The notes: generated from the letters alone by a model not told the origin. DNA of 48,744 nt from an uncultured Propionibacteriaceae bacterium (GCA_938046585.1 CALIWR010000012.1:1-48744), one strand, 5' to 3'. Numbered from the stretch's first letter, positions 1-9,633 are shown. Program-made: numbers and translations.

Positions 1-66
1 AAGACGGGGGACTTAGCGACGCGGCCCGCCCGAGCGAAGGCGAGGGCAATCAAACACGGCCGTGGC
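1..66 (-). repeat. Dispersed 66-bp repeat, copy 1 (at window edge)
   Basis: This stretch aligns without gaps to 41512-41577, with 55 of 66 bases identical by my hand alignment. Two cores are identical: gcggcccgcc, and cgagggcaatcaaacacgg. On the minus strand it supplies the last codons and the stop of the TetR gene, then continues about 50 bases downstream. A GCCC...GGGC hairpin can form, but in this copy the stem has a two-base internal mismatch. It may act as a terminator or be a repetitive element. It could extend beyond the window. Confidence 0.6.
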
Positions 67-718
67 CAAGATGTCCGTCTGCGTGGCCCAGTCGGACTTG
101 CCCGCTCAGGTTGTGCATCCCGTTCCAGGCCAGGTTGACGAGGTGTGCCGCCACCTCGTCTTTCGTTAATTGGGGATTGTCCAGCCACCATTGTCCGGTC
201 ATCGAGACCATCCCGGTCAGTGCCTGCGCGTACAGTGGGGCCGCCTTGGCATCCAGATCACGTTCGGCGAAGACTGCCGCGAGCAGGCCCTCGACCCGTA
301 CGATGACGTCGTTGAGGATGCTGGCGTACGAGCCGCCGGACGGCCCGGAAGAGTCGCGGACCAGGATCTGGAAGCCTTCTGGGTTGGCTTCCACATAGTC
401 GAGCAGGGCCAGCGCCCCCAATTCCAGCAGCCGGCGGGAACCGGCGCCGGGGGTGGTGATTGCAGCCCGGATCGCCGAATGCAGGGTTTGGACCTCGCGG
501 TCGACGACCACCGCGTACAGGCCCTCTTTGCCGCCGAAGTGTTCGTACACGACGGGTTTGCTGACTTGTGCCCGGCTGGCGATGTCTTCGACGCTGGTGC
601 CGTCGAAGCCGCGCTCAGCGAAAGCGGTCCGGGCCACCCGGACCAGCTGGTCGCGTCGTTCGGCGCTGGTCATCCGGACACGGCCTCGACGGGCCCGGGC
701 AGGGTCGTTGTTCGGCAC
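50..718 (-). CDS. TetR/AcrR family transcriptional regulator
   Basis: A 222-aa regulator. The N-terminal TetR helix-turn-helix is clear (AFAERGFDGTSVEDIA, then RAQVSKPVVYEHFGGKEGLY). The helical C-terminal half would bind a ligand and dimerise; no ligand can be read from sequence. I chose GTG 718 because a -10-like CAGACT lies exactly 6 nt upstream and because basic residues before MTSAERR are usual in this subfamily. ATG 673 is the alternative start. It diverges from the aminotransferase gene and may regulate it or itself (inference). Its last codons lie inside the 66-bp repeat. Confidence 0.85.
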   Translation of the reverse strand: MPNNDPARARRGRVRMTSAERRDQLVRVARTAFAERGFDGTSVEDIASRAQVSKPVVYEHFGGKEGLYAVVVDREVQTLHSAIRAAITTPGAGSRRLLELGALALLDYVEANPEGFQILVRDSSGPSGGSYASILNDVIVRVEGLLAAVFAERDLDAKAAPLYAQALTGMVSMTGQWWLDNPQLTKDEVAAHLVNLAWNGMHNLSGQVRLGHADGHLGHGRV

Positions 719-724
719 GGGCCC

Positions 725-730
725 AGTCTG
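725..730 (-). promoter_or_regulatory. -10 box (CAGACT) for leaderless tetR transcript
   Basis: On the minus strand CAGACT is followed by six bases and then GTG 718. The 18-mer cggcagactgggcccgtg is identical to the one at the RDD gene start (43966-43983). Confidence 0.5.
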
Positions 731-753
731 CCGGTTGCCGGTTGAAAACCTGG

Positions 754-781
754 TTGCGGGTTCGGGATGGATCAATAGGAT
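754..781 (+). promoter_or_regulatory. Sigma70-type promoter of the aminotransferase gene
   Basis: TTGCGG at 754-759, a 16-bp spacer and TAGGAT at 776-781 form a good vegetative promoter. Transcription would begin near 788, leaving a short leader with a GAAAGG ribosome site before ATG 810. Confidence 0.55.
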
Positions 782-809
782 GGCGCCGACTCTGACGAAA
801 GGTGTCCTC

Positions 810-2009
810 ATGTCCCTGTTTTCTGGTATCGAGCAGGCCCCGGCTGACCCGATCCTGGGCATTACCGAGGCCTACCGCGCCGACACCCGTCCGACGAAGG
901 TCAATTTGGGGGTCGGGGTGTACCTGGACGAGACCGGCAAGATCCCGCTGCTGGGCTGTGTCCGCCAGGCTGAACAGGATCTGGGTGCCCACCTGGCTCC
1001 CCGCGGCTACTTGCCGATCGACGGGATGCCCGGCTATACCACCGCGGTCAAGGATCTGATCTTTGGTGGTGATTCCGAGCCGGTAACCTCGGGCCGGGTG
1101 GTCACGGTTCAGGCATTGGGCGGCACGGGGGGGCTGCGGATCGGGGCCGCGCTGCTGAGACTGGTCGACGCCGATGCCCCGGTACTGGTTTCGGACCCGT
1201 CTTGGGAGAACCACCAGGCGTTGTTCGGGCGGGCGGGTTTCGCTGTCGGCCGCTACCGCTACTACGACGCTGACCGGCGCCGGCTCGACGTGGCGGGGAT
1301 GGTGGCCGATCTGGAGGCCGCGGCGCCCGGCACCGTGGTGGTATTACATGCCTGCTGCCACAATCCGACCGGGTACGAATTGACGCCGGCGGACTGGGAC
1401 CGGGTGATCGAGGTGGTGGAGCGGCGTCGGCTGACGCCTTTCCTGGACTTGGCCTATCAAGGCTTTGGGCAGGGGATCAGCGAGGACGCGTACGTGATCG
1501 GAAAATTCTGCGCTGCCGGGTTGAGCCCGATGTTGGCGTCGTCATTCTCGAAGTCGTTCGCTTTGTACGGGGAGCGGGTCGGTGCCTTCTCGGTGGTCTG
1601 CGCGGACCAGGCCGAAGCGGGGCGGGTGTTGTCGCAGGTCAAGGCCGCGATCCGGGTCCTCTACTCCAACCCGCCCACCCATGGGGCGGCGATCATCAGC
1701 CGGGTGCTGGGCGATCCTGACCTGCGGCGGCAGTGGGAGTCCGAACTCGGCGTGATGCGGGACCGGATCAAGGCGATGCGTGCTGGGCTGGTGGCCGGGC
1801 TGCGGGCGGCAGGTGTCCAGCAGGACCTGAGCTTCATCACCGAGCAGGTCGGGATGTTCTCCTATTCCGGGCTCACGGTCGAGCAGATGCGGCGGTTGCG
1901 GACCGAGTACGGCGTGTACGGGACCGATTCCGGCCGGCTTTGCGTGGCGGCGTTGAACCAGCAGAACCTGCAACGTGTCTGCCAGGCCATCGCCGCCGTG
2001 CTGATGTGA
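810..2009 (+). CDS. Class I aromatic/aspartate aminotransferase
   Basis: A 399-aa PLP-dependent fold-type I aminotransferase of the AspC/TyrB subgroup, moving amino groups between aspartate or aromatic amino acids and 2-oxo acids in the cytoplasm. The N-terminus has the family pattern (ADPILGITEAYRAD, KVNLGVGVYLDETGKIP). HACCHNPTG is the conserved active-site region, and SSFSKSFALYGERVG carries the PLP-binding lysine. The length fits the family. ATG 810 follows GAAAGG and matches the family N-terminus, so the open frame upstream of it is not coding. Substrate preference cannot be decided from sequence. Confidence 0.9.
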   Translation: MSLFSGIEQAPADPILGITEAYRADTRPTKVNLGVGVYLDETGKIPLLGCVRQAEQDLGAHLAPRGYLPIDGMPGYTTAVKDLIFGGDSEPVTSGRVVTVQALGGTGGLRIGAALLRLVDADAPVLVSDPSWENHQALFGRAGFAVGRYRYYDADRRRLDVAGMVADLEAAAPGTVVVLHACCHNPTGYELTPADWDRVIEVVERRRLTPFLDLAYQGFGQGISEDAYVIGKFCAAGLSPMLASSFSKSFALYGERVGAFSVVCADQAEAGRVLSQVKAAIRVLYSNPPTHGAAIISRVLGDPDLRRQWESELGVMRDRIKAMRAGLVAGLRAAGVQQDLSFITEQVGMFSYSGLTVEQMRRLRTEYGVYGTDSGRLCVAALNQQNLQRVCQAIAAVLM

Positions 2010-2069
2010 GGGTCGACTGCTGCGGGCCGGCGTCAACGACGCTGGAGATGACCCGCGGCGGTCGATGAG

Positions 2070-2149
2070 TTCCCCGGGTAGGAGTCGAACCTACGTCGCT
2101 TGATCCTGATTCAAAGTCAGGCGGGCCCTGCCGACAGACCAACCGAGGA
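2070..2149 (-). tRNA. tRNA-Gln (anticodon UUG), long variable region
   Basis: The acceptor stem TCCTCGG/CCGGGGA (one G-U), D arm, anticodon stem CCTGA/TCAGG with loop CTTTGAA (anticodon TTG) and T arm GTAGG-TTCGACT-CCTAC are all present. CCA is not encoded. Between the anticodon and T stems I count ten bases (ATCAAGCGAC) instead of the usual four or five, giving about 80 nt. A tRNA-Gln next to glmU is common in actinobacteria. Confidence 0.85.
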
Positions 2150-2262
2150 CGGTGTCGTGAAGTCTATCGAAAATCTGGGCAGATCGGGCATTCTGTGCCG
2201 ATCGGGTCGACAGCGCGGGTGACACGGCGCGCCCACCGGGTATCTGCGATCGCCGACAACGG

Positions 2263-2268
2263 TAGGGT
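2263..2268 (+). promoter_or_regulatory. -10 box (TAGGGT) upstream of glmU
   Basis: TAGGGT lies 53 bases before the glmU GTG. I see no convincing -35. It implies a leader of about 45 nt ending in AAGGAG. Confidence 0.4.
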
Positions 2269-2321
2269 GTCTGCTGGCCCCCGGGCCTGGCTGCCAAGGA
2301 CGGATGTAAGGAGTTCCGCTC

Positions 2322-3761
2322 GTGCCGGACAACACCACCCCCGCGACGGCCGTGGTCGTCCTCGCTGCTGGCGGCGGTACCCGGATGCGGTCGCGCCGTT
2401 CCAAACTGCTACACGAGGTTTGCGGTCGATCTCTGCTGTGGTACGCGGTCCAGGCCGCGAGCCAGCTGGAGCCGGCCCACCTGGTGGTGGTCGTCGGTCA
2501 CCAACGTGAGCAGGTGCTGACCCACCTAAGCGAGATCGCCCCGTACGCCGAGCACGCGGTTCAGGAGCAGCAACTGGGCACCGGTCACGCGGTCCAGTGT
2601 GCGCTAGCCCAGCTCGGTCAGGTCGAGGGCGAGATCATCGTCACCTACGGCGACGTGCCGCTGCTCAGCGGGCAGACCCTGACCGACCTGCTGACCGAGC
2701 ACCGCAGCAGCGGCAACGCGCTCACCGTGCTGACCGCGGTCGTGGCTGATCCTCGCGGGTACGGCCGGATCATCCGCTCACAGGACGCGGTGACCGCGAT
2801 CGTGGAGGACCGTGATGCCAGCGACGAGCAGCGCCGGATCCGGGAGATCAATTCTGGGATCTACGTCTTCGACGCGGCCGTGTTGCGTGATGGGTTGGCG
2901 GCGCTGAGCACCGACAACGCTCAGGGTGAGTTGTATCTGACCGATGTGCTGGGGCATGCGGTCCGCGCCGGCGCCAAGGTCGGTGCCCACCTGATTGCCG
3001 ACACCTGGCAGACCGAGGGGGTCAACGATCGGGTCCAGCTGGCGGCCCTGTCTCGAGAGCTCAACAATCGGATCCTGGACCGGTGGATGCGGGCCGGGGT
3101 CACCGTCATGGACCCGGCCACCACCTGGGTCGAGGACACGGTCGACCTGGCCGAGGATGTCACCCTGCTGCCGAACACGATCCTCAAGGGTGCCACTTCG
3201 GTCGGGGCAGGCGCCACCATCGGCCCGGACACGATGCTCACCGATATGGAGGTCGGCGAAGATGCGACGGTGACCCGTTGCCAGGGTTCGCTGTCGGTGA
3301 TCGGGGCTGGTGCCACCGTCGGCCCGTTCTCGTACCTGCGGCCCGGGACGGAGCTCGGCGCCGGAGGCAAGATCGGTGGTTTCGTCGAGACCAAGAACGC
3401 CAAGATCGGCGACCGCGCCAAGGTGCCGCATCTGACCTACTGCGGCGACGCGGTGATCGGGGAGGGCGCCAATATCGGCGCCGGCACGGTCTTCGCGAAC
3501 TATGACGGGGTCACCAAGAGTCAGACCCACATCGGGCGGCATTCGTTCGTCGGATCGAACACGGTGCTGGTGGCCCCGGTAGCGGTCGCCGACGGTGCGT
3601 ATGTGGCGGCTGGTTCGGCGATCACCGAGCCAGTCGGGCCGGGACAGCTCGGGATCGCCCGGGCCCGGCAACGCACCATCGACGGCTGGGTGGGCCGGCA
3701 GCGAACAGGAACGCCGACCGCGGCCGCCGCCGATGCCGCTGACGACAACCAGGGGAAGTGA
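2322..3761 (+). CDS. glmU: Bifunctional UDP-GlcNAc pyrophosphorylase / glucosamine-1-P acetyltransferase
   Basis: A 479-aa GlmU, making UDP-GlcNAc for peptidoglycan in two steps: acetylation of glucosamine-1-P, then uridylation. The N-terminal nucleotidyltransferase half shows VVLAAGGGTRMRSRRSK, GTGHAVQ and TYGDVPLL. From about residue 260 hexapeptide repeats build the left-handed beta-helix acetyltransferase (TILKGATSVGAGATIGPDT, YLRPGTELG, NIGAGTVFANYDG). The C-terminus is a low-complexity Ala-rich tail. GTG 2322 has an excellent AAGGAG site. prs follows after 4 bases, so the two are surely co-transcribed. Confidence 0.96.
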   Translation: MPDNTTPATAVVVLAAGGGTRMRSRRSKLLHEVCGRSLLWYAVQAASQLEPAHLVVVVGHQREQVLTHLSEIAPYAEHAVQEQQLGTGHAVQCALAQLGQVEGEIIVTYGDVPLLSGQTLTDLLTEHRSSGNALTVLTAVVADPRGYGRIIRSQDAVTAIVEDRDASDEQRRIREINSGIYVFDAAVLRDGLAALSTDNAQGELYLTDVLGHAVRAGAKVGAHLIADTWQTEGVNDRVQLAALSRELNNRILDRWMRAGVTVMDPATTWVEDTVDLAEDVTLLPNTILKGATSVGAGATIGPDTMLTDMEVGEDATVTRCQGSLSVIGAGATVGPFSYLRPGTELGAGGKIGGFVETKNAKIGDRAKVPHLTYCGDAVIGEGANIGAGTVFANYDGVTKSQTHIGRHSFVGSNTVLVAPVAVADGAYVAAGSAITEPVGPGQLGIARARQRTIDGWVGRQRTGTPTAAAADAADDNQGK

Positions 3762-3765
3762 CACG

Positions 3766-4749
3766 GTGAGCGGACTGACGAAGAAGGACCAGAAGCATCT
3801 GATGCTCTTCTCTGGTCGGTCGCACCCGGCTCTGGCGAGCGAGGTGGCGCAGATCCTGAATGTGGATTTGGTGCCGATGCGGGCGGTGACTTACGCCAAT
3901 TCGGAGATCTACGTCCGCTACGAGGAATCGGTCCGCGGTTCGGACGCGTTCGTGATCCAGTCCCACACGGCGCCGGTGAACGAATGGATGATGGAACAGC
4001 TGATCATGGTCGACGCTCTGAAACGGGCCTCGGCGAAGCGGATCACGGTGGTCTCGCCGTTCTACCCGTACGCCCGCCAGGACAAGAAACACGCCGGGCG
4101 GGAACCGATCTCGGCCCGGCTGATGGCTGACCTGTACACGGCGGCCGGGGCGACGCGGATCATGTCGGTCGATCTGCACGCCGCCCAGATCCAGGGTTTC
4201 TTCAACGGCCCGGTCGATCATCTGCACGCGCTGCCGCTGCTCAGCGAGTACGTTCAGCGCAAGTACGGCGGCGAGGACATGGTGGTGGTCTCGCCGGACG
4301 CCGGCCGGGTCCGGATGGCGGACCAGTGGACCGACCGGTTGGGCTGCCCGTTGGCGATCATCCACAAGCGGCGGGACCCGAATGTGGCTAACACGGTGGC
4401 GGTCCATGAGGTAGTCGGTGATGTCGAGGGCAAGGTCTGTCTGTTGGTGGACGACATGATCGACACCGCGGGCACGATTTGCCTGGCTGCGGATGCGCTG
4501 CGGGCGCGTGGCGCGAAGGCGGTGATCGCAGCTGCCACCCACCCGGTGCTGTCCGGGCCGGCGGCGCAGCGGCTGAACCAGTCCGCTTTCCAGGAAGTGA
4601 TCGTGACGAATACCCTCCCGATCCTGCCCGGTGTCCGGATCGACTGCCTCACCGTGTTGTCGATCGCCCCGCTGCTAGCGAAGGCGATCAAGGCGGTGTT
4701 CACGGAGGCCAGTGTCACGTCGCTGATGGGTGATGGCGCCGGGTTGTGA
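3766..4749 (+). CDS. prs: Ribose-phosphate pyrophosphokinase
   Basis: A 327-aa PRPP synthetase, transferring pyrophosphate from ATP to ribose-5-phosphate and feeding nucleotide, His and Trp synthesis (and decaprenyl-phosphoryl-arabinose where present). Visible landmarks are LFSGRSHPALA, FYPYARQDKKHAGREPIS, SVDLHAAQIQGFF, and the PRPP-binding loop CLLVDDMIDTAGTI near residue 225. Length fits class I enzymes. GTG 3766 begins 4 nt after the glmU stop and uses AGGGGAAG, inside the end of glmU, as ribosome site. Confidence 0.96.
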   Translation: MSGLTKKDQKHLMLFSGRSHPALASEVAQILNVDLVPMRAVTYANSEIYVRYEESVRGSDAFVIQSHTAPVNEWMMEQLIMVDALKRASAKRITVVSPFYPYARQDKKHAGREPISARLMADLYTAAGATRIMSVDLHAAQIQGFFNGPVDHLHALPLLSEYVQRKYGGEDMVVVSPDAGRVRMADQWTDRLGCPLAIIHKRRDPNVANTVAVHEVVGDVEGKVCLLVDDMIDTAGTICLAADALRARGAKAVIAAATHPVLSGPAAQRLNQSAFQEVIVTNTLPILPGVRIDCLTVLSIAPLLAKAIKAVFTEASVTSLMGDGAGL

Positions 4750-4768
4750 GCACCGCGGCGGCGTCCGA

Positions 4769-4902
4769 TAGAGTGGGGCAGTTGCCTCGGCGAGGGGAGC
4801 CCGGTGCCGGTTTCCGGGCCCCGTGATCGACCTGGTCCTCCTCGCAAGGCGTCCCTGGCCGTACGGCCCTACGCATAATGTCTCGAGGAGTCCGAGGAAG
4901 TC
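4769..4902 (+). promoter_or_regulatory. Promoter and possibly structured leader of rplY
   Basis: The 153-bp gap between prs and rplY holds a -10-like TAGAGT (4769-4774) followed by about 120 nt of untranslated sequence. That sequence can form several hairpins: CCTC-GGC-GAGG, CCCGG...CCGGG and the palindrome GGCCGTACGGCC. It ends with GAGGAAG before ATG 4903. A leader this folded would suit autoregulation by a ribosomal protein, but I do not recognise a named RNA family. Confidence 0.35.
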
Positions 4903-5517
4903 ATGTCTGAGGTCAAGCTCAGCGCCACTATTCGTACCGAATTCGGCAAGGGCGCTGCACGGCGTCTGCGTCGTAGCGCCCAGGTGCCCGCCGTCCTGTA
5001 CGGGCACGGCACCGATCCGATCCACATCAGCCTGCCGGCTCATGCCACCCAGCTGGCGTTGCGGCTCGCGAATGCCCTGCTGGATATCGAGATCGAGGGG
5101 CAGAAACCACAGCTGGCGTTGCCCAAGCAGGTGCAGCGGGATCCGGTCAGCGGCGCCATCGAGCACCTCGACCTGGTGCTGGTCCGCCGCGGCGAGAAGG
5201 TCACCGTTCAGGTGCCGCTGGTGACGGTCGGTGAGCACAGCGCCGACGTGATGCTGGTGATGGACCAGAACACGATCTCGCTGGAGGTGGAGGCCACCCA
5301 CATTCCCACCCAGGTCGAGATCGACATCACCGGGATCCAGGTCGGCACCAGTATCCGGGCCGCCGATCTGAAGCTGCCCACGGGTGCGGTCTTCCCCGGT
5401 GACCCGGAGGACCTGATGGTCTCGGCCCATGCTGCCCCGACCCAGGAGCAGCTGGACGCCTCCCTGGAGAGCGCTGAGCCGGCCGGCCCGGCCGAGGGCG
5501 CCGACGACGAGGGCTAG
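4903..5517 (+). CDS. rplY: 50S ribosomal protein bL25 (CTC-type, long form)
   Basis: A 204-aa two-domain bL25. The N-terminal 95 residues (RTEFGKGAARRLRRSAQVPAVLYG) are the 5S-rRNA-binding beta-barrel; the rest is the CTC/TL5 C-terminal domain (HIPTQVEIDITGIQVG) with an acidic tail. It binds 5S rRNA in the large subunit, and CTC forms have also been linked to general stress. pth follows after 9 bases, so the two are probably one operon. Confidence 0.94.
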   Translation: MSEVKLSATIRTEFGKGAARRLRRSAQVPAVLYGHGTDPIHISLPAHATQLALRLANALLDIEIEGQKPQLALPKQVQRDPVSGAIEHLDLVLVRRGEKVTVQVPLVTVGEHSADVMLVMDQNTISLEVEATHIPTQVEIDITGIQVGTSIRAADLKLPTGAVFPGDPEDLMVSAHAAPTQEQLDASLESAEPAGPAEGADDEG

Positions 5518-5526
5518 TACGCCGCT

Positions 5527-6126
5527 ATGGCCACCTGGCTCGTAGTGGGGCTCGGAAATCCGGGCCCCACTTACGCGTCTCACCGCCACAACGTTGGGGC
5601 GATGGTGATCGGTGAACTGGCTCGACGCGGCGGTGTCAGTCTGTCTGCGCATCGGCTTCAACGGGCGAACACCGCTGATGTCCGGGTCGGGCCCAACGGC
5701 ACCGGGGCGGTCGGCGCGGACACCGAGAGACTGGTGCTGGCCACCACCCGCAGCTACATGAACGAATCCGGTGCCCCGGTAGCGAAACTACTGTCGTACC
5801 ACCGGATCGACCCGGCCCATCTGATCGTGGTCCACGATGAGCTGGACATCGACTTCGGGCGGATCCGGACCAAACGGGGCGGCGGCGACAACGGTCACAA
5901 CGGCCTGAAGTCGATCCGCGCCGCTATCGGTACCGGTGACTACTACCGCGTCCGCTGGGGCATCGGGCGCCCACCCGGCCGGCAGGATCCAGCCGATTAT
6001 GTCCTGTCGGACTTTCCCAGGGCGGTGGCTGATGATCTGGCGGTTGAGGTCAGCCGGGCCGCGGATGCGGTGGAATGCCTGGTGGTCCAGGGTCTGGAGC
6101 AGACCCAGCAGCGGTTCAATTCTTGA
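5527..6126 (+). CDS. pth: Peptidyl-tRNA hydrolase
   Basis: A 199-aa Pth that releases peptides from prematurely dropped peptidyl-tRNA. Family hallmarks: WLVVGLGNPGPTYASHRHNVG with the active-site Asn and His near residues 11 and 21, TRSYMNESG, VHDELDIDFGRIRTKRGGGDNGHNGLKSI containing the catalytic Asp, and YRVRWGIGRPP. The next gene is convergent and ends 8 bases away. Confidence 0.95.
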   Translation: MATWLVVGLGNPGPTYASHRHNVGAMVIGELARRGGVSLSAHRLQRANTADVRVGPNGTGAVGADTERLVLATTRSYMNESGAPVAKLLSYHRIDPAHLIVVHDELDIDFGRIRTKRGGGDNGHNGLKSIRAAIGTGDYYRVRWGIGRPPGRQDPADYVLSDFPRAVADDLAVEVSRAADAVECLVVQGLEQTQQRFNS

Positions 6127-6134
6127 CTGTACGG

Positions 6135-6743
6135 CTACAGCCAGCCGCGTTCGGTGGCGATCCGGGCTGCTTCGGCCCGGGTTCGGGCGCCGGTCTTGGC
6201 GATCGCCGACGACAGGTGGTTGCGTACGGTGCCAGGCGACAGTGACAACGCCTTCGCCAGCTGCGCCACCGGCTGCCCGGAGCGGGCCTCACGCAGCACG
6301 TGGACCTCGCGTTCGGTGAGTGGGATGTCCCCGTCGATCAGCGACTCGGTCGCCAGGACCGGGTCCACCACCCGCAGCCCGGCTGCGACCCGCCGTACCG
6401 CCTCGGCCAGCTGCGGTGCCGGGGTGTCCTTGACCACGAAGCCGGAGGCGCCGGCGATCAGCGCTCGGCGTAGATAGCCGGGCCGGCCGAAGGTGGTGAC
6501 GATCAGGACCCGGACCCCTGGCAGTTCGGACCGAACCTGGGCGGTGGCCGTGATCCCGTCCATCCCGGGCATCTCGATATCGATGAGGCAGACTTCGGCG
6601 CTGCTGCGGCGGGCTGCGGGCACGATCTGCGGCCCGGAACCTACCTGTGCCACCACGTCGAGGTCCGGTTCCAGGTTCAGCAACACGGCCAGCGCGCCGC
6701 GGACCAGCGCCTGGTCGTCCGCGATCAGCAGCCGGGTCACCAC
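6135..6743 (-). CDS. NarL/DesR-type response regulator
   Basis: A 202-aa response regulator. The receiver domain begins LLIADDQALVRGAL, with phospho-acceptor Asp in CLIDIEMPGMDGITA near residue 55. The C-terminal LuxR-type HTH (LTEREVHVLREARSGQPVAQLAKALSL, VRNHLSSAIAKTGARTRAEA) binds DNA. Tandem GTG codons at 6743 and 6740 overlap the kinase stop, so translation is probably coupled. It should act with the adjacent kinase, most simply to control the linked ABC exporter (inference). Confidence 0.92.
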   Translation of the reverse strand: MVTRLLIADDQALVRGALAVLLNLEPDLDVVAQVGSGPQIVPAARRSSAEVCLIDIEMPGMDGITATAQVRSELPGVRVLIVTTFGRPGYLRRALIAGASGFVVKDTPAPQLAEAVRRVAAGLRVVDPVLATESLIDGDIPLTEREVHVLREARSGQPVAQLAKALSLSPGTVRNHLSSAIAKTGARTRAEAARIATERGWL

Positions 6744-7822
6744 GACACCGCCAAGGTGACCCCGGTCTTGTCGGCTTCGGCGGTCATGGTGGCTCCCTCG
6801 GCTGCGGCCCGTTCCCGCAGCCCGGTGATCCCGTGACCGGCGTGGGGATTGACCTGGCCTTGCCCGTCATCGCTGACCTGAAGTCCGTCGGGGCCGATTT
6901 CGATCCGGCAGTGGTCGGCGGCACAGTGGCGGATCACGTTGGTCACCGCCTCCCGGACCACCGCCGCGGCCAAGGCTCGTCGCGGCGGCGGAACCGCCTC
7001 GGCCTGGCCGATCAGCTCCAGGCTCACCTGGGCATCGGCCAGCAGCCTCTGGGCGTTGCGGAGCTGGACGGCCAGGTCTTCGCCTCGTAGCCCGGTCACG
7101 GTGCGGCGGACCTCGCTCATCCCTTGTCGGCTGAGGTCCAGGATCTGACGCAGCTCGGCGCGGGCCCGGTCGGGGTCGGCCGCCACCATCCGCTCGGCCA
7201 CCTGGGCTTTGAGCGCCAGCACGGTCAGGGTGTGGCCCAACACGTCGTGCACGTCCCGCGCCACCCGCTCCCGTTCTTGGAGCAGGTTCAACTGGTAGCG
7301 GGCCTCGTCGGCGGCGGTCAGCCGAGACACGAAGCCAACGATGAGCATATTGGCCAGGGCGACCACCGCGGTGATCACCGGCATCGCCACCAGCTGGGTC
7401 AGCCGCCCGGCCAGCAGCGGTACCGCCACGGTGGCTGCCACGCATCCGATGACCGTCGGATAGGCCCAGACCCGTGGTAGGGCGTAGCTGGACAGGGCTA
7501 CCACGAAGATCAGCAGTCCGACCATGGTCGGCCCGACGACCAGCCCGGCCCCGGCCGCTACCAGCAGTGACCCCGCCACCACGGCGACACCGGCCGGGTA
7601 CGGCCGTTCGGGTGGGATCTGGTATCGGCCCGCCGCCCAGTAGCCCATCAGGTTGAAGGCTGCGAAGACCACCAGCAGCCCCAGCCCGGCCACCATCCGC
7701 CAACCCCAGCCGAGCCGTACCACGTTCATCAGCGGGAACACCAGGAAGATCAGCCAGATACCTCCCATTACGGTGGAGAACCGGGCCTGCGTGTCGGGTG
7801 GGGCCGGGGAGGATGGTTTCAC
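6737..7822 (-). CDS. DesK-type sensor histidine kinase
   Basis: A 361-aa membrane kinase. About five transmembrane segments fill residues 15-150, with no large extracellular domain. A coiled linker leads to the HisKA_3 phosphoacceptor motif (RVARDVHDVLGHTL), then an HATPase_c domain ending in GHGITGLRERAA. GTG 7822 overlaps the permease stop as GTGA, which decides the start over a longer frame. In this layout such kinases often sense membrane state or the antibiotic moved by the linked exporter; the signal here is unknown. Confidence 0.9.
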   Translation of the reverse strand: MKPSSPAPPDTQARFSTVMGGIWLIFLVFPLMNVVRLGWGWRMVAGLGLLVVFAAFNLMGYWAAGRYQIPPERPYPAGVAVVAGSLLVAAGAGLVVGPTMVGLLIFVVALSSYALPRVWAYPTVIGCVAATVAVPLLAGRLTQLVAMPVITAVVALANMLIVGFVSRLTAADEARYQLNLLQERERVARDVHDVLGHTLTVLALKAQVAERMVAADPDRARAELRQILDLSRQGMSEVRRTVTGLRGEDLAVQLRNAQRLLADAQVSLELIGQAEAVPPPRRALAAAVVREAVTNVIRHCAADHCRIEIGPDGLQVSDDGQGQVNPHAGHGITGLRERAAAEGATMTAEADKTGVTLAVSW

Positions 7823-8577
7823 TGCCGAGCCCGGCTGCGGCGTACCAGCAGCAGCGCCAGCAGCGCAAAACCCACGGTCCACAGGCTCACGTTAACAACG
7901 CCCTGCCACAGCGGTTGCGCAAACACGTCCCCGGTGTTGGTGTCGATCGTCTGGCGGGTAAGCGGGGCCCGGGCCAGGGCTACGTATCCGTACAGCGGGG
8001 TGAACTTGGCGATTAGGAGCAGTTTCCCGCTGAGTGGGGTGAAAACATTGCCCAGAAAGCCGAGGATGACCAGCATTCCGGCTGCTCCGCTGACCGCGTT
8101 CTCTGAACGGAACAGCAGCCCAGCATTCAGCCCGTACAGGGCGAAACCGGCCGAGCCAAGTAGGGCGATTGGGTACGACCAGAGCCAGGTGCTTGCCGGG
8201 GCCTCGGCGCTGGTGGCGAGGCCGATCCCGTACACCAGGGTCACCGGCACCGCGGCCACGATCATGGCCACCAGGGATTTCACCAGCACAAACTGCCAAT
8301 CGTGCAGCGCGGTCAGCCCGAGCTGGCGGCCCCAGCCCTGCATCCGTTCTACCGCGGCCATCCCGCCGACCCCGGTAGTCGCGGTGACTGCGCCGTACGC
8401 GGCCATGCCGATCATCATGTACATCGAGATGTTGCCGTTGCCGATCGGGTACTTTCCCCACGGCATGCTGATACCGAAGATCACGTACATCAGCGCCGGC
8501 AGCCCGGTGGTGAAGAACAGGGTGACCGGGTCCCGGGCGATCCGTCTCAACTCGAGCGCGAGGTACGCGGCGATCAT
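7819..8577 (-). CDS. ABC-2 type transporter permease
   Basis: A 252-aa integral membrane protein with about six hydrophobic segments, of the ABC-2/daunorubicin-exporter permease type (FFTTGLPALMYVIFGI, ending RRSRARQ). It would form the channel with the ATPase encoded 14 bases upstream. ATG 8577 is the first codon fitting the family N-terminus (MIAAYLALELRRIARDP). The substrate is unknown; drug or lipid export is typical. Confidence 0.88.
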   Translation of the reverse strand: MIAAYLALELRRIARDPVTLFFTTGLPALMYVIFGISMPWGKYPIGNGNISMYMMIGMAAYGAVTATTGVGGMAAVERMQGWGRQLGLTALHDWQFVLVKSLVAMIVAAVPVTLVYGIGLATSAEAPASTWLWSYPIALLGSAGFALYGLNAGLLFRSENAVSGAAGMLVILGFLGNVFTPLSGKLLLIAKFTPLYGYVALARAPLTRQTIDTNTGDVFAQPLWQGVVNVSLWTVGFALLALLLVRRSRARQ

Positions 8578-8591
8578 GGCGGTCCTTCCGG

Positions 8592-9539
<948 letters not shown>

Positions 9540-9633
9540 AGCGCTTCCATCACGATCTCAGGGTGTGTTTTGTCATGGTTGCAGGGCGGCTGGCGGCCCG
9601 GCCGACAGCAGCGGCGGTGTCAGGTGATCCTTG

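Noticed and set aside
453..809. Upstream extension of the aminotransferase frame
   Set aside because: It runs antisense through the TetR gene and adds no family sequence; ATG 810 has a promoter and ribosome site.
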